Source: Tubiluchus corallicola
Lineage: Eukaryota > Priapulida > Priapulimorpha > Priapulimorphida > Tubiluchidae
Reading direction: 5' to 3'
Length of the DNA: 64,000 nt
NCBI GenBank assembly: GCA_030141605.1
Contig: JAQGDQ010002372.1
Span: 684,001-748,000 of the forward strand
Shown here: positions 26,737-38,499 of the stretch, piece by piece
How the letters are laid out: every line of letters starts with the position of its first letter
Numbering within the stretch: the stretch's first letter is position 1
The notes under the pieces: generated by a model
The model's database searches: none
Told to the model about the DNA's origin: nothing
The model's input: the letters and a program-made list of their open reading frames with translations, nothing else
Translations under genes and position numbers: made by a program

Positions 26737-28924
26737 CGGACAGTACCTAAACAGTATGAAGTTACTACTTAATAAATTATATTAACGACTGAAGTTAATT
26801 TTGACATCTTTATCATTATAATAAAAGACAATTTATTGCTTATCCTCATAGATAATAATATCACTAAGTAATCTGTAGGTAGGCTACAGTACTATTACCG
26901 GCAAAAGTTAGCACCGCCATGCTAGAGTGTACCCTCTTGCTATCATTGCATGCTTTCTTGATAGGTCTTGACATTTTTGCGTATTTTTGTGCCAATACTT
27001 TGCTAAAATGGTGATAAATTATTGTGCCTTCTGTTGCACAATGGAGTCAAAGCCAAAGAATGTGACATTACCTTTCACTGATAACATATTTTTTATTTGG
27101 CAAGTTTGGCACTTTGTTTGGTTTGCATAATTAATCGCACTTTGCATAATCTCATGTCTCTTCTTTGTTGCTGCATACGCATAATAAAATATTTTTTGTT
27201 AGGCATATTTTCTGCCTGATACATCTGTTATAATATAACTATATACCTGCTATGCTACTATGGGGAGACATCCTTAGAACTGATAATGTAAACATATTTT
27301 TCTGGTTAATAAAACCTGAAAATGGTTAAAAGTTCGGTAAATTATAAAGAAAATATTTTCCTATCATAAACCAGCAGTTATTCGTGTGTCAACAGGGGAA
27401 TATATGCTGCTGCTTTAATAGCAAAAATAGGTCGATGCTGCGTTCACGCAAAGGAACAAAAGTATAACTCATCCCACCGCGCGTTGCGTACATCCACCGA
27501 TAGTTGTTTGAGTGAGTATAGCTTAACTAGCTTTACCTAGTAAAATATTATCTTTGACTATCCTATCTCTTTAAAAAAAACGCGATATTTACTTCAGTTT
27601 GTTCAATTCTTGGTTAAATTTAAACAAATAGTATACGGCAGGAACATAATAATTTCTGCATGTGAGCCGCCATGACAGAAAAACCTTCGCCACCTGTTGT
27701 AGACTTGTACAATCGCTCGGAAGAGTGATTCTCACACTTTTTCGCAGCTTTGATTTGCTTTTACACACTTAACCTCCTTTTTTATTTCTTTTTTCTATTG
27801 TGACTTCAATAAGCTTTGCATTCTTTCAAAATTTATACCTAAATCATACACACTTATAACTTCTCTAATTTCTGTCCTCCAACTTCTGGGAATGTTTAAA
27901 TCACATAATATTATACAAAATAGCATCTTTCAGCACTTCTTTTATTATCAGATAACAGCACACTTCGGTACCACATTAATTCTTTATAATGTGTTATTTG
28001 CCTTAAAAGCCATACTGCCCAGATCATCATTCCTCCTCAGTAGCTCGTAGATATTTTCTGTTTTATCATACGTTTTGGGGCTACTTTCTGCCATTTTTAT
28101 ACTTTCTTCATTGTTTGTTTCTATCAATTCACCTCCATATTGAAAATTAAACTAGGATCATTGTTGTTGTGTCGTACAATAACCACCCTACTTTTATAGG
28201 CTCAGTTCATTCAGCATCAGATCGAGCTACTCCGATTCATAATACATGTATCATCATATTTTATTATGCCATGATGCTCCACTTTCTTACTTCTTTTCTC
28301 GCAGACATGTTATAACTTCCTGTTCCATTGATGTATTCAGGCCTATTTATATACGGCTGCCATTTTTAATTTTTGCTTTTTTAATATTAAATACGTCAAC
28401 ACCTTTTATCTGGCTTTACTGACTACCATCTTTTGTGATTTTTCACAATTAATGTAAGACAGCACAGGTAAATTTAAAGCCTTTAATCCTGTATGACATG
28501 TATGTACGTGTTGAGATCCACGATCAAATTCCCAAGTACCCAGCTTATGCTGCTATATATTATTATTGTTGTTGCTGTTGTTGTCGTTGTCATTGTTAAC
28601 TAGTTGTTGTTGTTAACTTATCGTTGCTGTTTTGGAAAAAGCTAATTTTATAATTTTAAAATTTAATTATTAATGTTAGTTCAGTTAATTTACATTAAAA
28701 TTTGCTGTACGAAAATGCAGTATTCAAACAGTGCTAACTGCTAAGGTGTTACAAACGTACACTATTATAATTATTATTAAAATGGTACATTACTGATACT
28801 TTTTGAGGCTCTATAACTTTTAACTTTTTTAAAAAAATGATAAAATTTATAATTACTTTACATTAGTCTTTGCAAAAATACGTCTTCGAACTGTAAAGCC
28901 TACGTTAAAACTTTTCTTTTGCAG
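26737..28924. other. Intergenic, no host gene recognised
   Basis: AT-rich sequence upstream of METTL6 (which reads leftward from 25796). Apart from a short THAP-like relic at about 27008-27130 and a GTT/TTG trinucleotide patch at about 28565-28625, I see no feature. Confidence 0.45.
27008..27130 (+). pseudogene. Possible relic of a THAP-type zinc-finger start (P-element/THAP family)
   Basis: From an ATG the frame reads MVINYCAFCCTMESKPKNVT, LPFTDNIFFIWQVW and then decays. THAP domains start within a few residues of the protein's N-terminus with a Cys pair, a short basic segment, a V(S/T)xHxFP-like motif and a conserved Trp. The Cys pair, the K/N-rich step, the VTLPF step and a Trp are all in the right order, but the His is missing and the Cys spacing is irregular. 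No downstream Cys/His pair or AVPTIF box is visible. It could be chance; I rate it weak. Confidence 0.3.
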
Positions 28925-29450
28925 GGTCTGACTGCTTAGCCTTAGAAAAACGTCATTCAGTCCTGTTTAAAGGATTTCTAAGTATCGTATCGAGTAAGCC
29001 TACATATGCTACGTATTTAGCTTTATGTTATCATATTATTCATAGAGAAGTTGATGTTGACTTTGACAAATTTTTTACCAAATTTATCTTGCAATAGAAC
29101 AAGGCAGAATCATTCTGTGAAGCTTTTCGTGCATCGAAGAGCTAAAGTATCATTTGGCTAATTTTTCTCAAATCAAGTTGTAGCGATTTTGAACTCATTG
29201 CCTGCATATGTTGATGGTGGCCCTTCGTAACTGCACAAAATATTAAGTTATTTAAAAGTCGTTTATATAAAGCTAGCTTGCGTAAAATCCTTGTACACAA
29301 TAGGCAGTTCGTCTGTTTGTGTCTTTACCACACTCTTGTAAATTATATTTGTATGTTTTTTGCTAACGTGTTTTACATATATTGTTTTTATTGTATACTG
29401 TATTTTACTATTGGGTGTGAATAAAATAAATAAATAAATAAATAAATAAG
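28925..29450 (+). mobile_element. 3' end of a CR1/L2-like LINE with (AAAT)n tail
   Basis: Frames in this segment resemble the extreme C-terminus of LINE reverse-transcriptase proteins: HSVKLFVHRRAKVSFG, a stop, then FFSNQVVAILNSLPAYV. This follows the common pattern of a basic segment, FFS.RV...WNSLP and a final helix. In-frame stops show decay. The segment ends in GAATAAAATAAATAAATAAA, a short-repeat tail characteristic of LINEs that prime on their 3' repeats. The 5' part is missing, as expected for 5'-truncated insertion. The 5' limit is approximate. Confidence 0.6.
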
Positions 29451-29610
29451 CTATATAGTAACCTTTTACGTATGAGGTAATTATTAAAATCATATAGACC
29501 GAGTATCTGGCACTCATATGTAGGCGTCGAAACAAATGCAAATTGAAAAGAAATATTAACCATTTTGCGAGCACCGTACCTTTGTACATATAGCTTCCGA
29601 GTTTGTATTT

Positions 29611-30523
29611 GTTGGGAGCCGTTTGGACCACTGCGCCAAGTAGACCACTTGATGCGCTAAAAGTAGTGTCCTACATGGGCAGCCCAAGTAGGACACTAGC
29701 GATTTTTGTCGAGAAACTTGCTCTGGCAAAACTTGTTTCCAGTTTATATTACCATTGTTTATAAGTATTGTTATGACATAATAAAGCATAAAACAAAATT
29801 TCTTTTAGAAATGGATATTCCTTGGCAATTTGCAAATGCATTTCTTACAATAATTTCATCATTATGATTAACTCCATTAATATATCATAACATTAAACCT
29901 AGTATCTAATGCTTTAAAGAGAGAAATTCTGCACACAGTTATTACAGAAATAATTGCAAATTTAAAAATGAGACAGATGCTGCTAAGCCTTCACAACACC
30001 AAAAAGTAATTTTTAACATTTAAGAAAAGCAAGGATAATTAGTTTTAATATTATCAGTAGTATTGTAACATGTAGGGCACTGTCCTACATGGCTCGCTAG
30101 CCCATGTAGGACACATAGATCGCTAGAACGTTTATTTATAAGAAAACAATTATTTGCCCAAGAGGTAGTGAAACGGATCACCTGTTTGTGAAGTGAGACA
30201 AAATCAAAAATGATATACCTTAAACAAATGTTGAATTCGCAAAAAAGTGGGGTTTTTTCACTTCAACAACATTAATATCGAAACCAAATTTAATATTGTC
30301 CGTTCTACCAGCTCAGAATAAAATTCTTTTATTTTATTAGATGTATAATAAATTATTCAACGTGTATTAACGTTTTTAATTATTATTATTACATAAACAA
30401 GCACAACGGACGGTGTCAGTACACTTAACGACTGAATTCACGACCTGTCTCTAGTGTCCTACTTGGGCTAGCCCAAGTAGACCAATTGGTCTACTTGGCG
30501 CAGTGGTCCAAACGGCTCCCAAC
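29611..30523. mobile_element. 913-bp TIR element with 37-bp perfect ends and internal hairpins
   Basis: The ends are perfect inverted repeats over 37 bp, starting GTTGGGAGCCGTTTGGACCA and continuing CTGCGCCAAGTAGACCA. Flanks are TGTATTT on the left and AGTATTT on the right, an imperfect 7-bp target duplication (6/7). Inside, a GTCCTAC(A/T)TGGGC word and its complement recur as hairpins: 29666-29696 (15-bp arms around one base), about 30081-30113, and about 30456-30500. There is no open frame of note. It behaves like a MITE; the superfamily is undetermined, since the 7-bp duplication fits none firmly. Confidence 0.85.
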
Positions 30524-31468
30524 AGTATTTATTTTGTGACTGATGACTGACTGTTAGTCATCTTGAGAGCAAATTGAAATCGATGCAGTTATTTTATCGT
30601 TTTTGTGATTTTTGCTTGTTTTAGAATTATTACGTAGTTTGACTAATCTAGATTTTGTGCTGTTTATGGTAATTAAGTTAAATTAAAAGTTAAGTGTAAG
30701 TACTATGTGCGGATTCGCCATAAATTTTGTTTAATGGTTAAATTTATAGGGTATGCGAGATTACTTATTTGGTATCATTGTGTGAACTACATTCAGTCCT
30801 TTGTAAAAATGTAACCAAATAGTCTGTAATATTATTTTTAGGAAATAAATAACTTACTTATATAAGGAGTGTCATAATAAGTTATTGCACCACACATTTC
30901 TTTAAATTTTCTCCTTGTCATCCTGATTTTGTGCTAATAAAAGGATGTTTTTGTATTTTCTCTTTCCACTGCTCAACTGCAAGTAAGTAGTGACTACACA
31001 TTGCTTGTTGTTAGTAATTAACGAATTATGTTAATTACTTCGTCTCTCCGTTACTTGTCCTTCTGTTACTAAAAAGTGCAAAATTACTTTTTAATTTTTG
31101 ATTCTATAATTCTTAGAGACTAGCATTTTCTTAAAAAGAAAAGTGTGTTGCTGCCAGGGCCGGCTCTACTGCTCGACAAACTAGACAGTTACCTAGGACG
31201 TCAAGCAGTTCTTTAATTTTTAAGTCTAGCATAAGTATTAATACTATTCATGTGAAATTTTAAGTACACAACACCTTAACCAAATGAACCAAACTACATC
31301 ATTTTTGGATTTCCTGTCAAAATGTAAGATTCATCGATGCTAGCAAGTATTTTTCCTAAGACTACGTCACACACTACTGATGCTTTTCTCTGCTTTCTGC
31401 TTGCAGTTTCTATCGTATGCATACAGCTGCAGGAAGTGCATATAGTAATGATTTTTCTGTTAAAAAAG
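30524..31468. other. Intergenic, no gene recognised
   Basis: AT-rich sequence. At about 31147-31200 a run beginning CAGGGCCGGCTCTACTG resembles one end of a hAT-like element, but no matching second end or target duplication was found next to it. Confidence 0.4.
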
Positions 31469-32383
31469 TTTTTTTATATAGCAAATAAACTTATAAGAAT
31501 CAAAGTCTTCAGTTTACTAAATTGCAAGGAACAACAAGTTTATAGTAACACAGTGTAGAGTGACTATGATGTTAATTTAGTCCCTCAATCCATTACTTTA
31601 TAGCATAACCTAGCAACTCTTAAGCACATTGTTCTAGGAGGGTTTATACTTTCATTCAGGTGCCACAGTCTCTCTATTACTGCTTGAGTTTGCCCACATA
31701 TAAGTACAGCGAGGGTTCCTAGTGGGACGCCACTTTTTTCCTCGATTTTTATTTTTTCGCAAGACGTGTGCTTGGCACTAAATTCGAAGTGTTTCAATGC
31801 TAGCGAAACACAAATTTATCATACCATTTATAAAACAAGCCTGTTAAAACAAGGCTTCTGAATATTACAAGGAAATTCCAAAGCCCGCTAAGTCTTAGTC
31901 TTAAATAATGTATTTAAACCGTGCTTACAGCAAGCTCTGATATTACAAAATATTGCTTATTATCAGGGAATTTTCTGGCCCCATGATTGTATTTACCCTG
32001 CATATAACGAGCGCGAGTTCCAAAACACTGTGTTATGTGTATCAACTGTCAAGTACAGCACAATCATTCAGATGTGCTGGTGAGTCAACAGCTTAGTACA
32101 AACGCTGCTGTAATTATAACCTATAGACTGCAGGTAGAATGAAGCGAGCAGGATGAGTCAGAAAAACAACAAGTTTGTCAACGTGTTAGGAAGCTATCAG
32201 ATGACAGTAAACAGTCAACTTGACAGCTCCTTAAATAAAGTGTTGCAAATTTAATGTGATGCAGACAACAACGACCAAAGCTGTTCTGCTTTGCAAAATA
32301 AATAATTCTGAGACTTTGCAAAGTTTAATTTTTAATAAAAATACCATTTTAAAATAGCACAGTGCTTTTATTTATAATTAAAG

Positions 32384-32590
32384 GAGTGTAGAGTTAATTA
32401 TTAGACAACGTTTCAGCCCATGATGAAATGCTCATAATCAGTTATACTAAGCCTGTGCAGCTATTTAAATAAAAAAAAAACCAGCTTGCTAGAGTGCAGA
32501 GTTAATTATTAGGCAATGTTTCAGCCCATGATGAAATGCTCATAATCAGTTATACTAAGCCTGTACAGCTATTTAAATAAAAAAACCAGC
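32384..32590 (+). repeat. 108-bp direct repeat, two units, upstream of CHMP2A copy 1
   Basis: Two adjacent units carry GAGTTAATTATTAG.CAA, then GTTTCAGCCCATGATGAAAT, then GCTCATAATCAG and GCTATTTAAATAAAA. The units differ at a few bases and in the length of an A-run. The repeat lies about 1.1 kb upstream of the CHMP2A start. Confidence 0.9.
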
Positions 32591-33611
32591 TATGCTTTCC
32601 GCCCACGCAGACATCCAGGCTCTTGCGCCGTTAACACCCACACAAAGCACTCAAATGTCTGCAAATGTCGCAATGAATGACAGTTGTGGTTTAGAAAAAC
32701 AACTCGCTCAGTACTTTTATGCAGGTATTTATTGCATAAAATACTGCCTCTGTAATAGAAATAATAGAGTTTAGAGTTTACTCTTTCATGATGAAATATT
32801 TGCTGAACAGTGGCACTCATTAGAAAACTTATGCCAGTCTCAAAAGAAAGTGCTATGTCATCGTTTCATATCAGCCTTATGGGTTTCATTTCTATATAGC
32901 ACACCCACTCACTCGGACAATTTGCCTCGGCTATAACGAGACTCTGTTATAGCGAGCAAATTTCGGCAGTCCCTTGAAACTCGTTATAAATGGAATATAC
33001 TCTATTTGTATCTTCCTAGTCAGTAGTGGATTTTAACAGCAAGTCTACCAGGGTCAGTGGACCTTTAATTGATAAAAGACTGTGCTCGATAATGTATTTT
33101 CTTTATCGGCAAAAGGCAGTATAAATTATTAATACTAAAGGGGCATTAGTTTTAAATTCAACTCTTTTTCCTAAGTTGGTTCACATTTTTGTTTTGAGTT
33201 TTTTCCTTTATGTTAATCCCATTACTGCATGCAATTTGGGAGCACATCCACAAGTATAACCAGAAAAGGATCAAAAGTCAAAACCAGTGACTGTGGCATC
33301 TAGTGAGCCTTCTAATAAAGGCTAATTACAAGTCCAACAATTTATTTTAGTTAAGTATATTCGACTTAAGTCAACGATGTTTACGATATGCATGCCCATT
33401 AAGCTGATATAATTGTGTTGTATAAATTAAGTTTACTGTCACTCCGATACACATTTTTGTATGTATTAAATACTTAACTTTTATCAGTTGTGCAGAATAA
33501 TCTTTTAGAAAACTGATTTACATGCTTTTGCATTTGAGTAGGAATGTTTGTAACCAATAGTTTTATATTTACAGATACATTTGCAAGTAAAAGTTTTCTA
33601 CCACTGTCAAA

Positions 33612-34283
33612 ATGGATTGGTTATTTGGTCGAAGGAAAACACCAGAAGAAATGCTGAGGCAAAACCAGCGTGCCCTCAATAAAGCCATGAGAGAATTAGA
33701 CCGTGAGCGTACAAAAATGGAACAATCAGAAAAGAAGATTATAGCTGATATAAAGAAAATGGCTAAGCAAGGACAAATGGATGCAGTTAAAATAATGGCA
33801 AAGGACCTGGTTCGAACTCGTCGTTATTGTAAAAAATTTATGTTGATGAGAGCAAATATTCAGGCTGTGTCACTCAAAATTCAAACATTGAAATCGACAA
33901 ATTCCATGGCTCAAGCTATGAAAGGTGTTACAAAAGCAATGACAAATATGAACAAGCAAATGAAGCTGCCTCAAATTCAAAAGATTATGATGGAATTTGA
34001 AAAGCAGTCTGAAATTATGGATATGAAAGAGGAGATGATGGCTGATGTAATCGATGATGCAATGGGCGATGAGGAAGATGAAGAAGAAAGTGACGCTGTT
34101 GTTGCACAAGTATTGGATGAACTTGGTCTGCAAATGACAGATGAACTTTCCTCACTCCCACAGGCAGCTGGATCACTGAAAGCATCAACACTGCCAGGAG
34201 CACAACAGCCTGTGGCAGCCGGAGGAACTCCTGATGCAGATGATGATCTACAAGCCAGATTAAATAATCTCAGGAGAGAGTGA
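33612..34283 (+). CDS. CHMP2A: CHMP2A (charged multivesicular body protein 2a, ESCRT-III), copy 1
   Basis: CHMP2A/Vps2 polymerises with CHMP3 and CHMP4 on membranes in ESCRT-III, which cuts membrane necks in endosome sorting, cytokinesis and nuclear-envelope repair, and recruits the ATPase VPS4. The 223 residues match the family's usual length (222 in human) end to end. Features are the N-terminal MDWLFGRRKTPEEMLRQNQR amphipathic start, a basic helical hairpin (residues about 15-115, with IIADIKKMAKQGQMDAVKIM and AKDLVRTRRY), the acidic DDAMGDEEDEEESD stretch, and a C-terminal MIT-interacting motif (DDLQARLNNLRRE) that binds VPS4. The coding sequence has no intron. An acceptor-like TTTATATTTACAG ends at 33574, 37 bp before the ATG, so an upstream non-coding exon is likely. 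Residue 21 is Ala, as in other animals (NQRALN). Confidence 0.97.
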   Translation: MDWLFGRRKTPEEMLRQNQRALNKAMRELDRERTKMEQSEKKIIADIKKMAKQGQMDAVKIMAKDLVRTRRYCKKFMLMRANIQAVSLKIQTLKSTNSMAQAMKGVTKAMTNMNKQMKLPQIQKIMMEFEKQSEIMDMKEEMMADVIDDAMGDEEDEEESDAVVAQVLDELGLQMTDELSSLPQAAGSLKASTLPGAQQPVAAGGTPDADDDLQARLNNLRRE

Positions 34284-34315
34284 AAGTAATCTATTTCTAC
34301 TTTGCATTATGTGAA

Positions 34316-34321
34316 AATAAA
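34316..34321 (+). promoter_or_regulatory. PolyA signal of CHMP2A copy 1
   Basis: AATAAA lies 32 bp after the stop codon, the first hexamer downstream. It would give a very short 3' UTR. Confidence 0.6.
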
Positions 34322-36356
34322 ACAGCCTTTGACAACTGGAGTCAAGTTTTTATTTACTGAGAATAGTTAGGTTACTTGTAGATTCGGATATAAAAATTCT
34401 GTCAGGTACAGTCAAAGACTTCAATTTTACGGTATTCTTGTGTCGCCAAATTGTCATTATCTGCAATTATGAAACTTGTTTTACATAATGTACATTACTG
34501 AGTAAACAACATAAACAGCATTTCCTTGTGTGCATTATACTCTGCATGTCGGTATGGCACCATATTGAAAGATTAAGTTGTAAAAATGTGATATATTAAT
34601 TAGTTTTTATATGACCAACATTGAACTCTGATAGCTAATGCATTGATATTGACATGCTAGTCTGAATTTTTTTTGTTGTTGTCTTCATCAGTCAAGTTCG
34701 GATTATTTCAGTGTAATGTCATGTCTTATCATCAACACCATGTGAACAATTTCTTCAAATTTGTTTATTTGGTTTTCATATGTGTGCTCAACAAACCAAA
34801 ACTGTCCATAAGTTGGCATAGTTCAAGCTATGTTACAATGACTCAAAATAACATGTAGAAAAATTGGGTCAATATCAGTTATTTTTACAAAAATAAACGC
34901 TAAATTTACTGGGCTTCATAACTGTAACTGCAGTGTTCTTTTACAAAGTCCACTTTTAGCAACCACTTTTCCATACGTTGATAGTGTTTTTGTAGAAATG
35001 TGACAAAAAAATGGCAAACTTCAGGACCGCTTTTGTCAAAATAATGTTTTTCATGATGCAGCATGCACCTCAACGTTGACATCTGTGCTTAGAAATAATG
35101 TAGAGTAATGGCCAATGAGCTAGGTATCAAAGTGGAAAATCAGGAAGTGTGAATAACTAGGAATGCCTACCTGCCGACTTATGGACGTTTTTCCTATGCA
35201 AACAGGATTGTGAACAAGTCAGTAGTTGATACCTTATATGCATAGTCTCATCAACAGAAACCAATGCATATAGTGTTGCATAGCCTGGTTAATTTTTTCC
35301 TGGCCAGTTTGTTACTAAACAGTGTATGTCTTTCTCTAAGCAACATACCACATTAAAGGTGTATGTATGAAACATCAGTGTTGAGGTTAAAATTATCACT
35401 CCTGTTCATTAGACCTTTGGTTTTGAAATTATTTCTACATGCAGTTATTTTTAATTATTAATCATGTATGTGTATATGGTTAAAAATTAGTTTTATTTGA
35501 TTCATTCTTTTAGATAAAACTGATCTAATAATTAGAAAATTTGTAAATTTAGCAAATAAAAAATGTAATAATTTTCAGTTGAATGATGTGGGTTTACTGT
35601 GGTAACGACTTTAGGTGAGAAAGCCAATTTTTAATGGCTTCAGTCTTCTAACCAGTAAGAGTGAACATTGTTAAAAATTTAGTGTAGAAAAATTTTATTC
35701 AAATAGTTATAGCTGGAATTGTAGAGTAACCTAGTGGCGCAACAGCTGTCGCTGTGTATGATAACCAGCATTAGCAATCAGTTGAAATTTCGATTCAATT
35801 GAAAATTATTTCGATCTTAGTTATGTAATGAAATGTCTCATAAAGTGCATTTTACATGTAAACTTTATACTGAGTAACACTCCTGAGTGAAAGCCCACAA
35901 AGTAAATACTGAGATAAGTTCAACATTTATTTGCAGTTGTACAGTGTACAACGTTACCTACGATTACAATTGCAATTCCTGGTAATAGCACTGCAAAAAG
36001 TAGCCCATGTCCAGTGGCTGTTTGTTCCTAGCTGCTTTCTTCAGTAATATTTGGATTTACTTACATTCCATTTCTTTCTTACATGCTTAGCATTACAGTG
36101 GCTGAGTCATCATAATAGAACAGCTAACTACTGTGTAGGCTGCTGGGTGTCAGTGTGGAGAATCTAGGTAACCATTGAAACAGCAAGGCATGAAAATCAT
36201 TAAACATGACTAATGAAGGAACATATTTTCGTAATTTAGTGATAAAATACATTTATTACCACTGGTATACTCAATCACTTGAAGCAAAATGTCTTCATTC
36301 GTCTTTAAACATAACTTATCTGGATAAAAACAATCAGTCACAAACCAATTTTTTCT
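34322..36356. other. Spacer between the CHMP2A copies (part of duplicated unit)
   Basis: AT-rich sequence with no recognised gene or element. It is repeated at 39210-41244. Confidence 0.5.
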
Positions 36357-37271
36357 TTTTTTTATATAGCAAATAAACTTATAAGAATCAAAGTCTTCAG
36401 TTTACTAAATTGCAAGGAACAACAAGTTTATAGTAACACAGTGTAGAGTGACTATGATGTTAATTTAGTCCCTCAATCCATTACTTTATAGCATAACCTA
36501 GCAACTCTTAAGCACATTGTTCTAGGAGGGTTTATACTTTCATTCAGGTGCCACAGTCTCTCTATTACTGCTTGAGTTTGCCCACATATAAGTACAGCGA
36601 GGGTTCCTAGTGGGACGCCACTTTTTTCCTCGATTTTTATTTTTTCGCAAGACGTGTGCTTGGCACTAAATTCGAAGTGTTTCAATGCTAGCGAAACACA
36701 AATTTATCATACCATTTATAAAACAAGCCTGTTAAAACAAGGCTTCTGAATATTACAAGGAAATTCCAAAGCCCGCTAAGTCTTAGTCTTAAATAATGTA
36801 TTTAAACCGTGCTTACAGCAAGCTCTGATATTACAAAATATTGCTTATTATCAGGGAATTTTCTGGCCCCATGATTGTATTTACCCTGCATATAACGAGC
36901 GCGAGTTCCAAAACACTGTGTTATGTGTATCAACTGTCAAGTACAGCACAATCATTCAGATGTGCTGGTGAGTCAACAGCTTAGTACAAACGCTGCTGTA
37001 ATTATAACCTATAGACTGCAGGTAGAATGAAGCGAGCAGGATGAGTCAGAAAAACAACAAGTTTGTCAACGTGTTAGGAAGCTATCAGATGACAGTAAAC
37101 AGTCAACTTGACAGCTCCTTAAATAAAGTGTTGCAAATTTAATGTGATGCAGACAACAACGACCAAAGCTGTTCTGCTTTGCAAAATAAATAATTCTGAG
37201 ACTTTGCAAAGTTTAATTTTTAATAAAAATACCATTTTAAAATAGCACAGTGCTTTTATTTATAATTAAAG

Positions 37272-37478
37272 GAGTGTAGAGTTAATTATTAGACAACGTT
37301 TCAGCCCATGATGAAATGCTCATAATCAGTTATACTAAGCCTGTGCAGCTATTTAAATAAAAAAAAAACCAGCTTGCTAGAGTGCAGAGTTAATTATTAG
37401 GCAATGTTTCAGCCCATGATGAAATGCTCATAATCAGTTATACTAAGCCTGTACAGCTATTTAAATAAAAAAACCAGC
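37272..37478 (+). repeat. 108-bp direct repeat, two units, upstream of CHMP2A copy 2
   Basis: Duplicate of the two-unit repeat at 32384-32590, carried along by the segmental duplication, with the same A-run lengths. Confidence 0.9.
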
Positions 37479-38499
37479 TATGCTTTCCGCCCACGCAGAC
37501 ATCCAGGCTCTTGCGCCGTTAACACCCACACAAAGCACTCAAATGTCTGCAAATGTCGCAATGAATGACAGTTGTGGTTTAGAAAAACAACTCGCTCAGT
37601 ACTTTTATGCAGGTATTTATTGCATAAAATACTGCCTCTGTAATAGAAATAATAGAGTTTAGAGTTTACTCTTTCATGATGAAATATTTGCTGAACAGTG
37701 GCACTCATTAGAAAACTTATGCCAGTCTCAAAAGAAAGTGCTATGTCATCGTTTCATATCAGCCTTATGGGTTTCATTTCTATATAGCACACCCACTCAC
37801 TCGGACAATTTGCCTCGGCTATAACGAGACTCTGTTATAGCGAGCAAATTTCGGCAGTCCCTTGAAACTCGTTATAAATGGAATATACTCTATTTGTATC
37901 TTCCTAGTCAGTAGTGGATTTTAACAGCAAGTCTACCAGGGTCAGTGGACCTTTAATTGATAAAAGACTGTGCTCGATAATGTATTTTCTTTATCGGCAA
38001 AAGGCAGTATAAATTATTAATACTAAAGGGGCATTAGTTTTAAATTCAACTCTTTTTCCTAAGTTGGTTCACATTTTTGTTTTGAGTTTTTTCCTTTATG
38101 TTAATCCCATTACTGCATGCAATTTGGGAGCACATCCACAAGTATAACCAGAAAAGGATCAAAAGTCAAAACCAGTGACTGTGGCATCTAGTGAGCCTTC
38201 TAATAAAGGCTAATTACAAGTCCAACAATTTATTTTAGTTAAGTATATTCGACTTAAGTCAACGATGTTTACGATATGCATGCCCATTAAGCTGATATAA
38301 TTGTGTTGTATAAATTAAGTTTACTGTCACTCCGATACACATTTTTGTATGTATTAAATACTTAACTTTTATCAGTTGTGCAGAATAATCTTTTAGAAAA
38401 CTGATTTACATGCTTTTGCATTTGAGTAGGAATGTTTGTAACCAATAGTTTTATATTTACAGATACATTTGCAAGTAAAAGTTTTCTACCACTGTCAAA

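Larger units (their letters stand above)
31469..36356 (+). repeat. Tandem segmental duplication, copy 1 (4,888 bp, contains CHMP2A)
   Basis: Every landmark in this segment recurs exactly 4,888 bp to the right, with no length change detected by the constant offset. Identity begins in the T-run at 31469 (right partner 36357), where the bases just to the left differ. The only base difference I noticed is G at 33672 versus A at 38560. The junction lies in short T-runs (7-8 bp of microhomology), which suits replication slippage or end joining. Confidence 0.95.

Noticed and set aside
31147-31200. CAGGGCCGGCTCTACTG as the end of a hAT element
   Set aside because: No partner inverted end or 8-bp duplication could be found nearby, so it is only mentioned in the region note.
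33870-34203. Antisense His/Leu-rich frames within CHMP2A
   Set aside because: They are shadows of the conserved sense frame.
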